Assembly: GCA_022561455.1 (NCBI GenBank)
Contig: JADFRC010000004.1
Location: forward strand, 1-36,323
Length of the DNA stretch: 36,323 nt
Direction of reading: 5' to 3'
Source of the DNA: Chloroflexota bacterium
GTDB taxonomy: Bacteria; Chloroflexota; Dehalococcoidia; Lucifugimonadales; Australimonadaceae
A model generated the notes under the pieces. The model had not been told where the DNA came from and searched no databases. It was given only the letters and a program-made list of their open reading frames with translations. Each line of letters opens with the position of its first letter. The first letter of the stretch is position 1. The position numbers and the translations under genes are program-made. Positions 1-6,852 of the stretch are shown here, piece by piece.

Positions 1-2
1 CG

Positions 3-638
3 GTGGGGTACCGCCTCGCGCCGGAGGCGAAGTTCCCGCTGCCGCTCGACGACTGCTACGCGGCGACCGTCTGGACCGTCGGGAACGCGGCGGCGCTCGG
101 CACCGACCCGGGGGCGGTCGCGGTCGGCGGCGCGAGCGCGGGCGGGAACCTCGCGGCGGCCGTGACGCTGATGGCCCGCGAGCGCGGCGGCCCGGCACTC
201 GCGCACCAGCTGCTTGTGTACCCGGTGGTCGAGAACGACGATTCGAGCCAGTCGTTCCAAGACTACGGCGGGGGCCGCGACAACGGCGAAGGCTACGGGC
301 TCGACCGATCGACGATGCGCTGGTACTGGGACCACTACGTGCGCGGCGAGGCGGATGCCTCGAACCCGCTGGCGGCGCCGCTGCTTGCCCATGACCTGTC
401 CGGCCTGCCCCCCGCGCTCATCATCACGGCTGAGTACGACCCGCTGCGCGACGGCGGCGAGGCGTACGCCGACCGGCTGCGCCAAGCCGGCGTCCAGGCG
501 GCGTGCTCGCGGTACGACGGCATGATCCACGGCTTCTTCAGCGCCGGATCGCCCGTCGACCGGACGTGGGATGCGATCGCCGAGGCGGCGGCGGCGCTGC
601 GAGCTGCGTTCGCGGCCAGCGCCGGCCCGGCGAGCTAG
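3..638 (+). CDS. alpha/beta hydrolase, HSL/esterase family (5' end outside window)
   Basis: This is the C-terminal part of a hormone-sensitive-lipase-type alpha/beta hydrolase, a carboxylesterase acting on small acyl esters. The visible part begins inside the conserved YRLAPE block of this family. It carries the nucleophile elbow as GASAGG, where most members have GDSAGG. The acid is probably the Asp in EYDPLRDGG and the base is the His in HGFF near the C-terminus, so the triad is complete. The start codon and the oxyanion-hole HGGG motif must lie upstream of the window, and the GTG at position 3 is not the real start. An MFS transporter follows immediately or overlaps the 3' end, which suggests uptake and hydrolysis of an organic ester. 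The family call is secure; the substrate is unknown. Confidence 0.88.
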   Translation: MGYRLAPEAKFPLPLDDCYAATVWTVGNAAALGTDPGAVAVGGASAGGNLAAAVTLMARERGGPALAHQLLVYPVVENDDSSQSFQDYGGGRDNGEGYGLDRSTMRWYWDHYVRGEADASNPLAAPLLAHDLSGLPPALIITAEYDPLRDGGEAYADRLRQAGVQAACSRYDGMIHGFFSAGSPVDRTWDAIAEAAAALRAAFAASAGPAS

Positions 639-1944
639 GGCCATCGCACCACCGGCCGCTTCGATCCCGCGTATCTGGCCGCTCCGCCAAACGTTCTACG
701 GCTGGGCGATCGTCGGTGCGTCGTTCTTCGCGGTCTTCGGCGAGGTGCCGGCGTTCGGGCCGATCCTCGGTGTCTTCGTCGAGCCCATCGAACGCGAGCT
801 CGGTTGGTCGCGTACGACCATCGCCACGGCGTTCATGATCGGCAGCGCGGCGGGGGCGCTGGCCTCGGTCGTGGTGGGCCGGCTGGTGGACCGCTACGGA
901 CCGCGCGTCGTCGTGGCCGTGGGAGGGCTGCTGATAGCGGGTGCGCTCCTCGGGCTCTCGACGGTGCGGGAGCCATGGCAGTTCTGGGCGTACTTCGGGA
1001 TCGCGCGCGGGTCCGCGATCGCCGGCGTCGAGCTGGGGACGTCGGTCGCCATCGCCAAGTGGTTCGTGCGCAAGCGTGGGCGGGCGCTCGGGCTCAAGTC
1101 CGTTGGCCAGCGCTTGGGGCAGGCGGTGATGCCCATGGGCATCTTCGCGGTGATGACCGCAGCCGACTGGCGGGCGGCGTACGTCGTGCTCGCCGTGTTG
1201 GCCGCGGTGTTCATCGTGCTGCCCTCCGCCGTCCTTTTGCGCCGCCAGCCCGAGGACCACGGCCTGCTGCCCGACGGCGCGGAGCGAGGGCCGCAGCGAG
1301 CGGTGGCCGGGGACCCGGTCGATCCCTCCGGCGAGGTGTCGTGGACGCTGGCGGAGGCCAAACGCACCCGGACATTCTGGCTGATAGCGGTATTCCTTTC
1401 GCTCACGCCGTTCGTGCAGGGGGCGGTGAACCTGCACATGGTGGTGAACTTCCACGACAAGGGTCTTGCGCCCGCCTTGGCGGTGAGCATCGCGGCGATC
1501 TTTGCGGCGACCTCGGCGATATCGATCCTGCCGATCGGCTTCCTGCTTGAGCGCGTCCACGTCCGGTACGCGGGGATGGTGCAGGCAGTCCTGGTCCTCG
1601 CCTCCATGCTCATCCTCTTGGTCGCGGATACGTACCCCACCGCCGTGGCCTTCGCGGTGGTCTTCGGGATCGGCGCCGGCATGCGCAACCTCGTCGAGGT
1701 CATGCTTCTCGCCAACTACTTCGGCAGAGAGTCGCTCGGCGCCATCAAGGGCTTCACGGCCCCCCTGCGGGCCATCAGTCCGATCGGTCCGGTGCTCGCC
1801 GGATTCCTCCGGGACACCACCGGGAGCTACACCGCGGCGTTCGTCATCTTCGCCGGTGTCGCGGTGGCCATGTTCGTGCTGATGGTGTTCGCGACCCAGC
1901 CCACGCGCGCGCAGTCCTTGACCGAGCGCGGCGTGCCCGCCTGA
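571..1944 (+). CDS. MFS transporter, monocarboxylate/oxalate-formate-like
   Basis: A major facilitator superfamily permease in the inner membrane. The N-terminal pattern (FYGWAIVGASFF, later ELGWSRTTIA) is typical of the monocarboxylate/oxalate:formate antiporter branch, and about twelve hydrophobic segments follow. A motif-A-like loop reads GRLVDRYGPR between helices 2 and 3. The start is uncertain. The ORF opens at an ATG inside the upstream hydrolase gene, but its first 30 or so residues are Arg/Ala/Pro-rich and look like out-of-frame reading of that gene. No in-frame ATG, GTG or TTG lies between the hydrolase stop and the first membrane helix. Either the genes overlap by 68 bases or a rare start codon is used. 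The likely cargo is an organic acid or the hydrolase product, by context only. Confidence 0.85.
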   Translation: MRSPRRRRRCELRSRPAPARRARAIAPPAASIPRIWPLRQTFYGWAIVGASFFAVFGEVPAFGPILGVFVEPIERELGWSRTTIATAFMIGSAAGALASVVVGRLVDRYGPRVVVAVGGLLIAGALLGLSTVREPWQFWAYFGIARGSAIAGVELGTSVAIAKWFVRKRGRALGLKSVGQRLGQAVMPMGIFAVMTAADWRAAYVVLAVLAAVFIVLPSAVLLRRQPEDHGLLPDGAERGPQRAVAGDPVDPSGEVSWTLAEAKRTRTFWLIAVFLSLTPFVQGAVNLHMVVNFHDKGLAPALAVSIAAIFAATSAISILPIGFLLERVHVRYAGMVQAVLVLASMLILLVADTYPTAVAFAVVFGIGAGMRNLVEVMLLANYFGRESLGAIKGFTAPLRAISPIGPVLAGFLRDTTGSYTAAFVIFAGVAVAMFVLMVFATQPTRAQSLTERGVPA

Positions 1945-2011
1945 GACCAGGGCGGAGCAGCCCTGGGGGCCGTGGACGTGGCTGCCGCCAAGGGCGGTCC
2001 CCTCGCCTCTG

Positions 2012-2017
2012 TATAAT
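2012..2017 (+). promoter_or_regulatory. -10 box TATAAT of a probable leaderless transcript
   Basis: A perfect TATAAT lies 7 bases before the ATG at 2025. The expected transcription start would fall on or next to that ATG, leaving no room for a ribosome binding site. No convincing -35 hexamer is seen 17 bases upstream. The same arrangement occurs before lgt on the minus strand. Confidence 0.55.
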
Positions 2018-2024
2018 GCCCGCC

Positions 2025-2534
2025 ATGCACTGGACGGACGCCATCGTGGAGGGGTTGAGGACGCACGAGGTCTGGACCGTGCCGTACGTGCCGGACGCGG
2101 CCGGATGGCAGGTCGTGAGCAAGCTCGAGGCCGACCCAGCGTTCACGACCGTCCCCTCGACGCGCGAGGAGGAGGCGGTCGGCATCGCCTCGGGCGTCTA
2201 CGCCGCCGGGGGGCGCGCGGCCGTGTTCATGCAGAGCAGCGGCTTCGGCAACACGATCAACGCACTGGCCCAGCTCTGCATCGTCAACCGCATCTCCGTG
2301 CCGCTGTTCATCGGCATGCGCGGGGGGCTCGGCGAGTTCAACGCCGCGCAGATACCGCCCGCCCAGGCCGTCGTGCCCATCCTCGACACGCTCGGCATCC
2401 CGCACTACGCGCCGGAGCGGGAGGAGGATGTGCCGAACGTCGTCGACGGCGCGCTCCGGCTGTGCTACGCGGGCCGCGCGCCCGTGGCCGTGCTGCTGTA
2501 TTCGTCGCTCGTGGGGGCGAAGCGTGCGACGTGA
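2025..2534 (+). CDS. TPP-dependent decarboxylase, alpha (PYR-domain) subunit, sulfopyruvate/phosphonopyruvate type
   Basis: The N-terminal (pyrimidine-binding) half of a split thiamine-diphosphate decarboxylase, of the type seen in sulfopyruvate decarboxylase ComD and phosphonopyruvate decarboxylase. It carries the conserved glutamate that activates the cofactor in the REEEAVGIASG segment, followed by QSSGFGN and a GMRGG loop. The length (169 residues) fits a stand-alone alpha subunit. I prefer the ATG at 2025 over the one at 2016, because the latter overlaps a TATAAT box. It overlaps the beta-subunit gene by 11 bases, so the two are translationally coupled and should assemble together. The substrate (sulfopyruvate, phosphonopyruvate or another 2-oxo acid) cannot be settled from sequence; no coenzyme M or phosphonate genes are adjacent. 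Confidence 0.85.
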   Translation: MHWTDAIVEGLRTHEVWTVPYVPDAAGWQVVSKLEADPAFTTVPSTREEEAVGIASGVYAAGGRAAVFMQSSGFGNTINALAQLCIVNRISVPLFIGMRGGLGEFNAAQIPPAQAVVPILDTLGIPHYAPEREEDVPNVVDGALRLCYAGRAPVAVLLYSSLVGAKRAT

Positions 2535-3081
2535 GGAGGGCGTCCGGGCGCTCCTCGACCGCGTGACGGACGAGCCCATCATCGCGAACCTGGGGCCGGC
2601 GACGGCGGACCTGTTCGCGGCGGGAGACCGGGACGCGAACCTCTACTCCTTCGGTGGCATGGGGCTCGTCTCCTCGATCGGGCTCGGCGTCGCCATGACG
2701 GCGCCTGAGCGCAAGGTGTACGTGACCGACGGCGACGGCTCGCTGCTGATGAACCTCGGCTCGCTGGCGACGATCGCGCGGATGCGGCCGCCGAATCTCG
2801 TGCTCATCGTGTGGGACAACCACCAGTGGGCGGAGACGGGCGGGCAGCCGACGCACACGGCGACCGGCACGGACCTGGCCGGCATCGCAAGCGCGGCCGG
2901 CATCCCGCGCGTCGCCGCTGTCTCGACGCTGGAGGCGTTCGAGGAGGCGCTGGATCAGGCAGCGCACGAGGACGGGCCGTGGTGCATCGTGGCGGACGTC
3001 GAGGAGCGCGGGCGGCCGGCGCGGCCCATCTTGGACATCGAGGCGAACCTGCTGCGGTTCAGGCGAACGTTCGAGGCGTAG
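2524..3081 (+). CDS. TPP-dependent decarboxylase, beta (PP-domain) subunit
   Basis: The diphosphate-binding half of the same enzyme, ComE-like. The TPP/Mg2+ motif reads GDGSLLMNLGSLATI and continues to WDNHQW; many relatives have NN where this has DN. The ORF track starts at 2428 inside the alpha gene, but sequence similarity begins only at the GTG at 2524. That gives a 185-residue protein and an 11-base overlap with the alpha stop. With the alpha subunit it would decarboxylate a 2-oxo acid to the aldehyde, in the cytoplasm. The family is clear, the exact substrate is not. Confidence 0.85.
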   Translation: MRREEGVRALLDRVTDEPIIANLGPATADLFAAGDRDANLYSFGGMGLVSSIGLGVAMTAPERKVYVTDGDGSLLMNLGSLATIARMRPPNLVLIVWDNHQWAETGGQPTHTATGTDLAGIASAAGIPRVAAVSTLEAFEEALDQAAHEDGPWCIVADVEERGRPARPILDIEANLLRFRRTFEA

Positions 3082-3127
3082 CGCCGGGGCCGGGGCTTTG
3101 CCTCAAGACCTCGGCTCGCTGCCGTGG

Positions 3128-3233
3128 CGTCCGGGTCGATGATCCGGTACCGGTTCTTGGCCTCCAGGCCGGTGAAGACCTGGAGCGGCTCGACCTGCTG
3201 CTGCACGGTGACGCTGGGATACGACTCGAGCAT
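3128..3233 (-). pseudogene. 5' fragment of a phospholipid-scramblase-related (LURP-one/DUF567-like) gene
   Basis: Read on the minus strand from an ATG at 3233, the peptide begins MLESYPSVTVQQQ and continues with VFTGLEAKNRYRIIDPD. This resembles the N-terminus of bacterial scramblase-related proteins (a Q-x-x-x-L-x-x-F-T-G-F-E-x-x-N-R-Y pattern). A strong Shine-Dalgarno GAGGAGGT precedes the ATG at proper spacing. After about 35 residues the reading turns into unrelated Arg/Pro-rich sequence and then runs antisense into the TPP decarboxylase gene. The body of the gene (normally 150-200 residues) is missing. I read it as a truncated remnant with an intact translation start. The family call rests on one short motif from memory. 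Confidence 0.5.
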
Positions 3234-3251
3234 GGGCGACCTCCTCAACCG

Positions 3252-3301
3252 GTAGGGGCGCCATTTATGGCGCCCGAGGGCGCGATGAATCGCGCCCCTA
3301 C
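3252..3301. repeat. 50-bp twin-hairpin element, copy 1
   Basis: Begins GTAGGGGCGCC and ends GCGCCCCTAC. It contains two adjacent perfect 9-bp stems, GGGCGCCAT/ATGGCGCCC and GGGCGCGAT/ATCGCGCCC, each with a 2-base loop. They are joined by GA and closed by a GTAG/CTAC outer stem, so it can fold as a three-way junction. It is 48/50 identical to the copy at 11344. It lies between the 3' end of glnA and the start of the scramblase fragment. Confidence 0.9.
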
Positions 3302-3343
3302 ACCTCGCCACAGATGGGGTGACGGTTCATCCCGACCGGCGCC

Positions 3344-4774
3344 CTAGCCGTCGAAGCTCAGGAAGAACTCGTACGGGTGCGGACGGAGGCGCAGCGCGTC
3401 GACCTCCGTCTCGCGCTTGAAGGAGACGTACGTCTCGATGAGGTCGGGGGTGAAGACGTTGCCCTTGGTCAGGAAGTCGTTGTCGGCCTCCAGCGCCTTG
3501 AGCGACTCGTCGAGGCTGCCGGGGACCTGCCGGAGCTTCGCGAGCTCCTCCTCCGGCATCGAGTAGAGGTCCTGGTCGACGGGCGCGCCCGGGTCGGTCT
3601 TGTTCGCGATGCCGTCGAGCCCGGCCATGAGCATGGCGGCGAAGGCCAGGTAGGGGTTCGCCGTCGGGTCGGGCGGGCGGAACTCCACGCGCTTGGCCTT
3701 CGGGTCGGGGAAGTACATGGGGATCCGCGCCGCGGCGCTGCGGTTGCGCGCCGAGAGCGCCAGGATCGTCGGGGCCTCGAAGCCAGGGACGAGCCGCTTG
3801 TAGGAGTTGGACGTGGGCGCGACGAAGGCCATCAGCGCCGGGGCGTGGGCCAGCAGGCCGCCGACGTAGTGCAGGCCAAGCTCGCTGAACCCCGCGTAGC
3901 CGTCGCCGGCAAAGAGCGGGACGCCGCCCTTCCACAGGCTCTGGTGGACGTGCATGCCGGTGCCGTTGTCGCCAAACAGCGGCTTGGGCATGAACGTGGC
4001 GACCTTGCCATAGCGCCTGGCCACGTTCTTGAGGACGTACTTGTAGGCCATGACGTTGTCGGCCATCTTGAGCAGCCCGTCGAAGCGCATGTCGATCTCG
4101 CCCTGGCCGGCGGTCGCGACCTCGTGGTGGTGCTTCTCGACGATGATGCCGTAGCGCGCCATCTCCCGGACGCACTCGTTGCGGAAATCGGTGAAGGTAT
4201 CGACGGGAGGCACGGGGAAGTAGCCCTCCTTGTGCCGCGGCTTCATGCCGAGGTTCGGGCCCCCCTCGTCGAGCGTGAAGCTCTCGCCCGAGCGCCAGAT
4301 GCCCTCTTCCGAGTCGACCTCGTAGAAGCCGGTGTTGGCCGTCTGGCCGAAGCGGACGGAGTCGAAGACGAAGAACTCGAGCTCCGGCCCCCAGTAGGAG
4401 ACGTCGCCGATGCCGGAGTCCTTGAGGTGCTGCTCGGCCTTCTGGGCGACGTAGCGCGGGTCGCGCGGGTAGGCCTCGCCGGTCATCGGGTCGCGGACGT
4501 CAGCGACGATGCTCGCGGTGCGGTGCATGAACGGGTCCACGACCACCGTGGCGGGGTCTGGGATCAGGAGCATGTCCGACTCGTTGATGACCTGGAAGCC
4601 GCGGATGCTCGAGCCGTCGAAGCCGGTGCCTCGCGTGAAGAGGGCGTCGTCGACCTCGCCGATGGGCAGGGTCACGTGCTGCCACGTGCCGGGCACGTCG
4701 ATGAACTTGATGTCCAGCTCGTCGCAGTCGTTGTCCTTCATCAGCTTGAGGACGGGGTCTGCTTCCTTGGCCAT
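3344..4774 (-). CDS. glnA: type I glutamine synthetase
   Basis: Glutamine synthetase (GSI), which makes glutamine from glutamate, ammonia and ATP as a cytoplasmic dodecamer. At 476 residues it has the normal family length. The order of landmarks is right: the beta-grasp N-domain with GTGFDGSSIRGF, the catalytic ELEFFVFD block, the HHHEVATAGQGE block, NGTGMHVHQSLW, and the RIPMYFPDPKAKRVEFR segment. The loop DLYSMPEEE matches the adenylylation site (NLYDLPPE) with the tyrosine kept, so GlnE-type control is possible (GSI-beta). The ATG at 4774 is preceded by AGGAGG at good spacing. The gene lies 49 bases behind the cyclophilin lipoprotein gene on the same strand and is probably co-transcribed. 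A GlnR-like direct repeat sits upstream of that pair. Confidence 0.97.
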   Translation of the reverse strand: MAKEADPVLKLMKDNDCDELDIKFIDVPGTWQHVTLPIGEVDDALFTRGTGFDGSSIRGFQVINESDMLLIPDPATVVVDPFMHRTASIVADVRDPMTGEAYPRDPRYVAQKAEQHLKDSGIGDVSYWGPELEFFVFDSVRFGQTANTGFYEVDSEEGIWRSGESFTLDEGGPNLGMKPRHKEGYFPVPPVDTFTDFRNECVREMARYGIIVEKHHHEVATAGQGEIDMRFDGLLKMADNVMAYKYVLKNVARRYGKVATFMPKPLFGDNGTGMHVHQSLWKGGVPLFAGDGYAGFSELGLHYVGGLLAHAPALMAFVAPTSNSYKRLVPGFEAPTILALSARNRSAAARIPMYFPDPKAKRVEFRPPDPTANPYLAFAAMLMAGLDGIANKTDPGAPVDQDLYSMPEEELAKLRQVPGSLDESLKALEADNDFLTKGNVFTPDLIETYVSFKRETEVDALRLRPHPYEFFLSFDG

Positions 4775-4823
4775 GTCGTCGGCTCCTCCTAAGTGGGATG
4801 GGGGGGTGGGGGGGCTCGGGCCC

Positions 4824-5456
4824 CTAAGGCGCCTTCTCGGTAATCTCGATCGTCGTGAGCGCGTCGCCGTTGGCCAGGCTCAGCACCACGTCCATGCCCT
4901 CGGTCACCTGGCCGAAGACGGAGTGCTTGCCATCGAGGTGCGGCGTCGGCACGTGGGTGATGAAGAACTGGCTGCCGTTGGTATCCACGCCGGAGTTCGC
5001 CATGGACAGGATGCCCGGCTTGTCGTGGCGCAGGCTCGGGTCGAACTCATCGGCGAATTTGTAACCCGGGTCGCCGCGCCCGGTGCCGGTCGGGTCGCCG
5101 CCCTGGGCCATGAAGTCTGCGATCACCCGGTGGAACGTGATGTTGTCGTAGAACCCATCGCGGGCGAGGAATACGAAGTTGTTGACGGTGTTCGGCACCT
5201 GCTTGGCGAACAGCTCGACGACGATGTCGCCCTTGGCCGTCTTGAAGGTGGCCGTGTAGGAGGCATCGGGGTCGATGGTGAGCGGCGGGGGCGCATTGTA
5301 TTGGGTCAACTTATTCGTTCCTGTGGTGGTCGCTGGTGTGGGTGTCGCTCCTGTGATGGTCGCTGGCGTGGGTGTCGGGACTGGGCCGCCGCCGCATGCA
5401 GCGGCGGCCAGCGCGAGGCCCGTGAGCACGAGAAGAAGGTTGAGGCGTATCCACAT
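4824..5456 (-). CDS. cyclophilin-type peptidyl-prolyl isomerase, lipoprotein
   Basis: A peptidyl-prolyl cis-trans isomerase of the cyclophilin class, tethered outside the cytoplasmic membrane. The N-terminus is a lipoprotein signal with lipobox LAAAAC (Cys21). A Pro/Thr-rich linker containing a duplicated PTPAT unit leads to the cyclophilin domain. Catalytic and binding residues are present: FHRV (the catalytic Arg), [28 protein letters not shown] and [10 protein letters not shown]. The length (210 residues) is normal for a secreted bacterial cyclophilin. In the nucleotide sequence the linker shows a tandem repeat of about 27 bp. It is the first gene of the likely operon with glnA. The lgt gene at 24521 would lipidate it. 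Confidence 0.94.
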   Translation of the reverse strand: MWIRLNLLLVLTGLALAAAACGGGPVPTPTPATITGATPTPATTTGTNKLTQYNAPPPLTIDPDASYTATFKTAKGDIVVELFAKQVPNTVNNFVFLARDGFYDNITFHRVIADFMAQGGDPTGTGRGDPGYKFADEFDPSLRHDKPGILSMANSGVDTNGSQFFITHVPTPHLDGKHSVFGQVTEGMDVVLSLANGDALTTIEITEKAP

Positions 5457-5565
5457 CGAGAGAGCCCGCGGTGCGCTGGCGAGTCAGCGCCGGCCAGCGC
5501 CGCAGGCAGAGGGTACGGGATTGCGCACGGGGCGACAACGCCCTGGAGGGGGGTTAGTGAAAAAC

Positions 5566-5581
5566 GTAACGAAATCGTAAC
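5566..5581. promoter_or_regulatory. direct repeat GTAAC-N6-GTAAC, candidate GlnR/OmpR-type operator
   Basis: Two GTAAC half-sites are separated by exactly 6 bases (11-bp period), about 110 bases upstream of the cyclophilin-glnA pair. On the other strand the half-sites read GTTAC-N6-GTTAC. OmpR/PhoB-family regulators bind 11-bp direct repeats, and actinobacterial GlnR recognises gTnAC-n6-GaAAC. The site's position before a glutamine synthetase operon makes nitrogen control plausible. The regulator itself is not in the window. Confidence 0.4.
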
Positions 5582-5607
5582 GTGAGCGTGGGAGGCCGAG
5601 GGGAGCG

Positions 5608-5724
5608 CTAGCGCAGGTTCATGATCGGGTTGAGGCTCTGGGGGATAACCTTCTCGACGACGAGCGGCGTGCCCTGGACCGGGCCGATCTCAAGCGCGAA
5701 GGTGTTGTAGGCCGTGAGCAGGTC
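5608..5724 (-). pseudogene. C-terminal fragment resembling archaellin/type IV pilin-like protein
   Basis: The last 38 or so codons of this minus-strand frame read LLTAYNTFALEIGP, then PLVVEKVIPQ, and end NPIMNLR before a stop. This matches the C-terminal pattern of archaellins (L..Y..F.(V/L)EI.P..G..L..E...P..(I/L)..(I/V)M.L). Upstream, the frame turns into a basic, low-complexity translation antisense to the P-loop kinase, and no N-terminal pilin helix is found. The rest of the gene is therefore missing, probably lost at a rearrangement near 5725. Archaellum-like genes have been reported in some Chloroflexota, so the identity is plausible. It rests on one short C-terminal stretch. Confidence 0.42.
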
Positions 5725-5771
5725 GGCGCTCGCGTCTCGGGAGCGGCCCGCTTCCCGCCGCTGCGCGTCCC

Positions 5772-5801
5772 TGGACACGCCGAGCGGCCGTTTGCTAGAG
5801 T
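5772..5801 (+). promoter_or_regulatory. candidate promoter TGGACA-N18-TAGAGT with extended -10
   Basis: TGGACA at 5772 and TAGAGT at 5796 are separated by 18 bases, and the -10 is preceded by TTGC, an extended -10. This would place transcription start about 65 bases before the P-loop kinase ATG. The TGCTA(N)A/G(N)T form recurs before glmS and the VOC gene. Confidence 0.4.
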
Positions 5802-5872
5802 TGGGCCTCCCGCGCCGCTCCGGTAAGGATGCGCACGCGCGGCTACTTTTGCGTAGGCAGGGGAAACGGTGC

Positions 5873-6490
5873 ATGGCCCAAGAGCCGAAGGTGATCCTGT
5901 TGGGCGGGTCACCGGGGACCGGTAAGACGACGCTGGGGAACCTGCTCGTGCGCGAGCTTGGGCTGGACCACCACCTCAGCACCGGGTTCATACGCGCGAG
6001 CGTGCGGCCCCTCCTTCCCGAGCCGGAGCAGCGGCTGCTGGGCATGCACGCCTTCGACGTGGGGGAGGCCCTGCCCGAGCTGGCCGACGACGGGACCAGC
6101 CGCGTCTTCCAGGGCGTCTTGCACCAGGCGAGGATGCTCAAGCCTTCCATCGAGTCCTGCATACGCCGCGCGGTGCGGGAGGGGATGGGGCTCGTGATCG
6201 AAGGGAGCCACATGATCCCCGGGGTGCTGGACCCCGCGGAGATCGGAGCCACGCTCCTGTGCGTGCTCGACGTGACCGACCGGGAAGCGCTGCACTCCCG
6301 CGCGCTGAGCACAGCCCACGTGCACCGGAGGCTTGACGAAGCGCAGCTGGCGCGCCTCCTCCAGCTCCAAGAGGACCTGGTGAACCGCGCGCACGCGCTC
6401 GGCGTGCCGGTCGTCATGAACGACCGCCTTCCGGACGCTCTGGAGCAGCTCATCGGACTCGCGACGGGGCGGGAGCGGCTCGCGTCCTGA
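5873..6490 (+). CDS. P-loop kinase, 2-phosphoglycerate kinase-like
   Basis: A small nucleotide-binding kinase of 205 residues. The Walker A motif is GGSPGTGKTT near residue 11, followed by a short segment STGFIRASVR, like the STDxIR motif of archaeal-type 2-phosphoglycerate kinases. A Walker-B-like stretch GLVIEGSHMIPG is typical of that family and of related AAA/zeta-toxin-fold kinases. The ORF track begins 159 bases earlier at 5714, but that extension is basic, low-complexity and overlaps the likely promoter. The ATG at 5873 gives a clean start right before the P-loop. No Shine-Dalgarno as strong as GGAGG is seen. The product may phosphorylate 2-phosphoglycerate (cyclic 2,3-diphosphoglycerate synthesis) or another small substrate. 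The fold is certain, the substrate is not. Confidence 0.78.
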   Translation: MAQEPKVILLGGSPGTGKTTLGNLLVRELGLDHHLSTGFIRASVRPLLPEPEQRLLGMHAFDVGEALPELADDGTSRVFQGVLHQARMLKPSIESCIRRAVREGMGLVIEGSHMIPGVLDPAEIGATLLCVLDVTDREALHSRALSTAHVHRRLDEAQLARLLQLQEDLVNRAHALGVPVVMNDRLPDALEQLIGLATGRERLAS

Positions 6491-6519
6491 GACGGACTTT
6501 CCTTACCGTAGCGCCGGTG

Positions 6520-6684
6520 CCCCACAACCGTTTCGACCATCCCCCCGTCCCCCTTCCTCGCCAGGAAGGGGGCGATGAAGCCAAGGACGGGGGACACCCC
6601 CGTGCCCCCGGCAAAGGGGCCTTACCCCTCTGCACTCCCCGTCTGGAGCATGAAACAACCGTTGGGGCAAGGCCCCTGGCGAGG
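6520..6684. repeat. three-hairpin intergenic repeat, copy A, plus flanking arm
   Basis: The 362-base gap between the P-loop kinase and the flavoprotein gene holds no gene. Its core contains CCCCCTTCCT-CGCC-AGGAAGGGGG (perfect 10-bp stem), then ACGGGGG-ACA-CCCCCGT, then a degenerate third hairpin. CCTCGCCAGG near 6556 is mirrored by CCTGGCGAGG near 6675, giving an outer inverted repeat. A closely similar copy lies at 29267. There is no transposase ORF, so it is either a non-autonomous (MITE-like) element or a structured transcript region. Confidence 0.8.
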
Positions 6685-6760
6685 AACGGGATGATAGAGT
6701 CAAGCGCGGTGGCCTCCCCGTGCTCTGCGGCAAAGGGCGTCGCCTCTGAGCGCTCCCCAT

Positions 6761-6786
6761 CCGGTGCACGATCCGGTGCACGAAGA
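6761..6786. repeat. tandem direct repeat of 12 bp
   Basis: The 12-mer ATCCGGTGCACG occurs twice in direct tandem about 75 bases before the flavoprotein start. It could be an operator for the downstream operon or a replication-slippage duplication. Each unit contains the short palindrome GTGCAC. Confidence 0.5.
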
Positions 6787-6852
6787 TGTTTCTGAGGCAA
6801 GGTACCTGAGATCGAACCGCCGTCCTCTGCCCCACGGCAGTGGCCTGGCCTC

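Noticed and set aside
2016-2024. Upstream ATG at 2016 as start of the decarboxylase alpha subunit
   Set aside because: It overlaps the TATAAT box, so it would lie before the transcription start.
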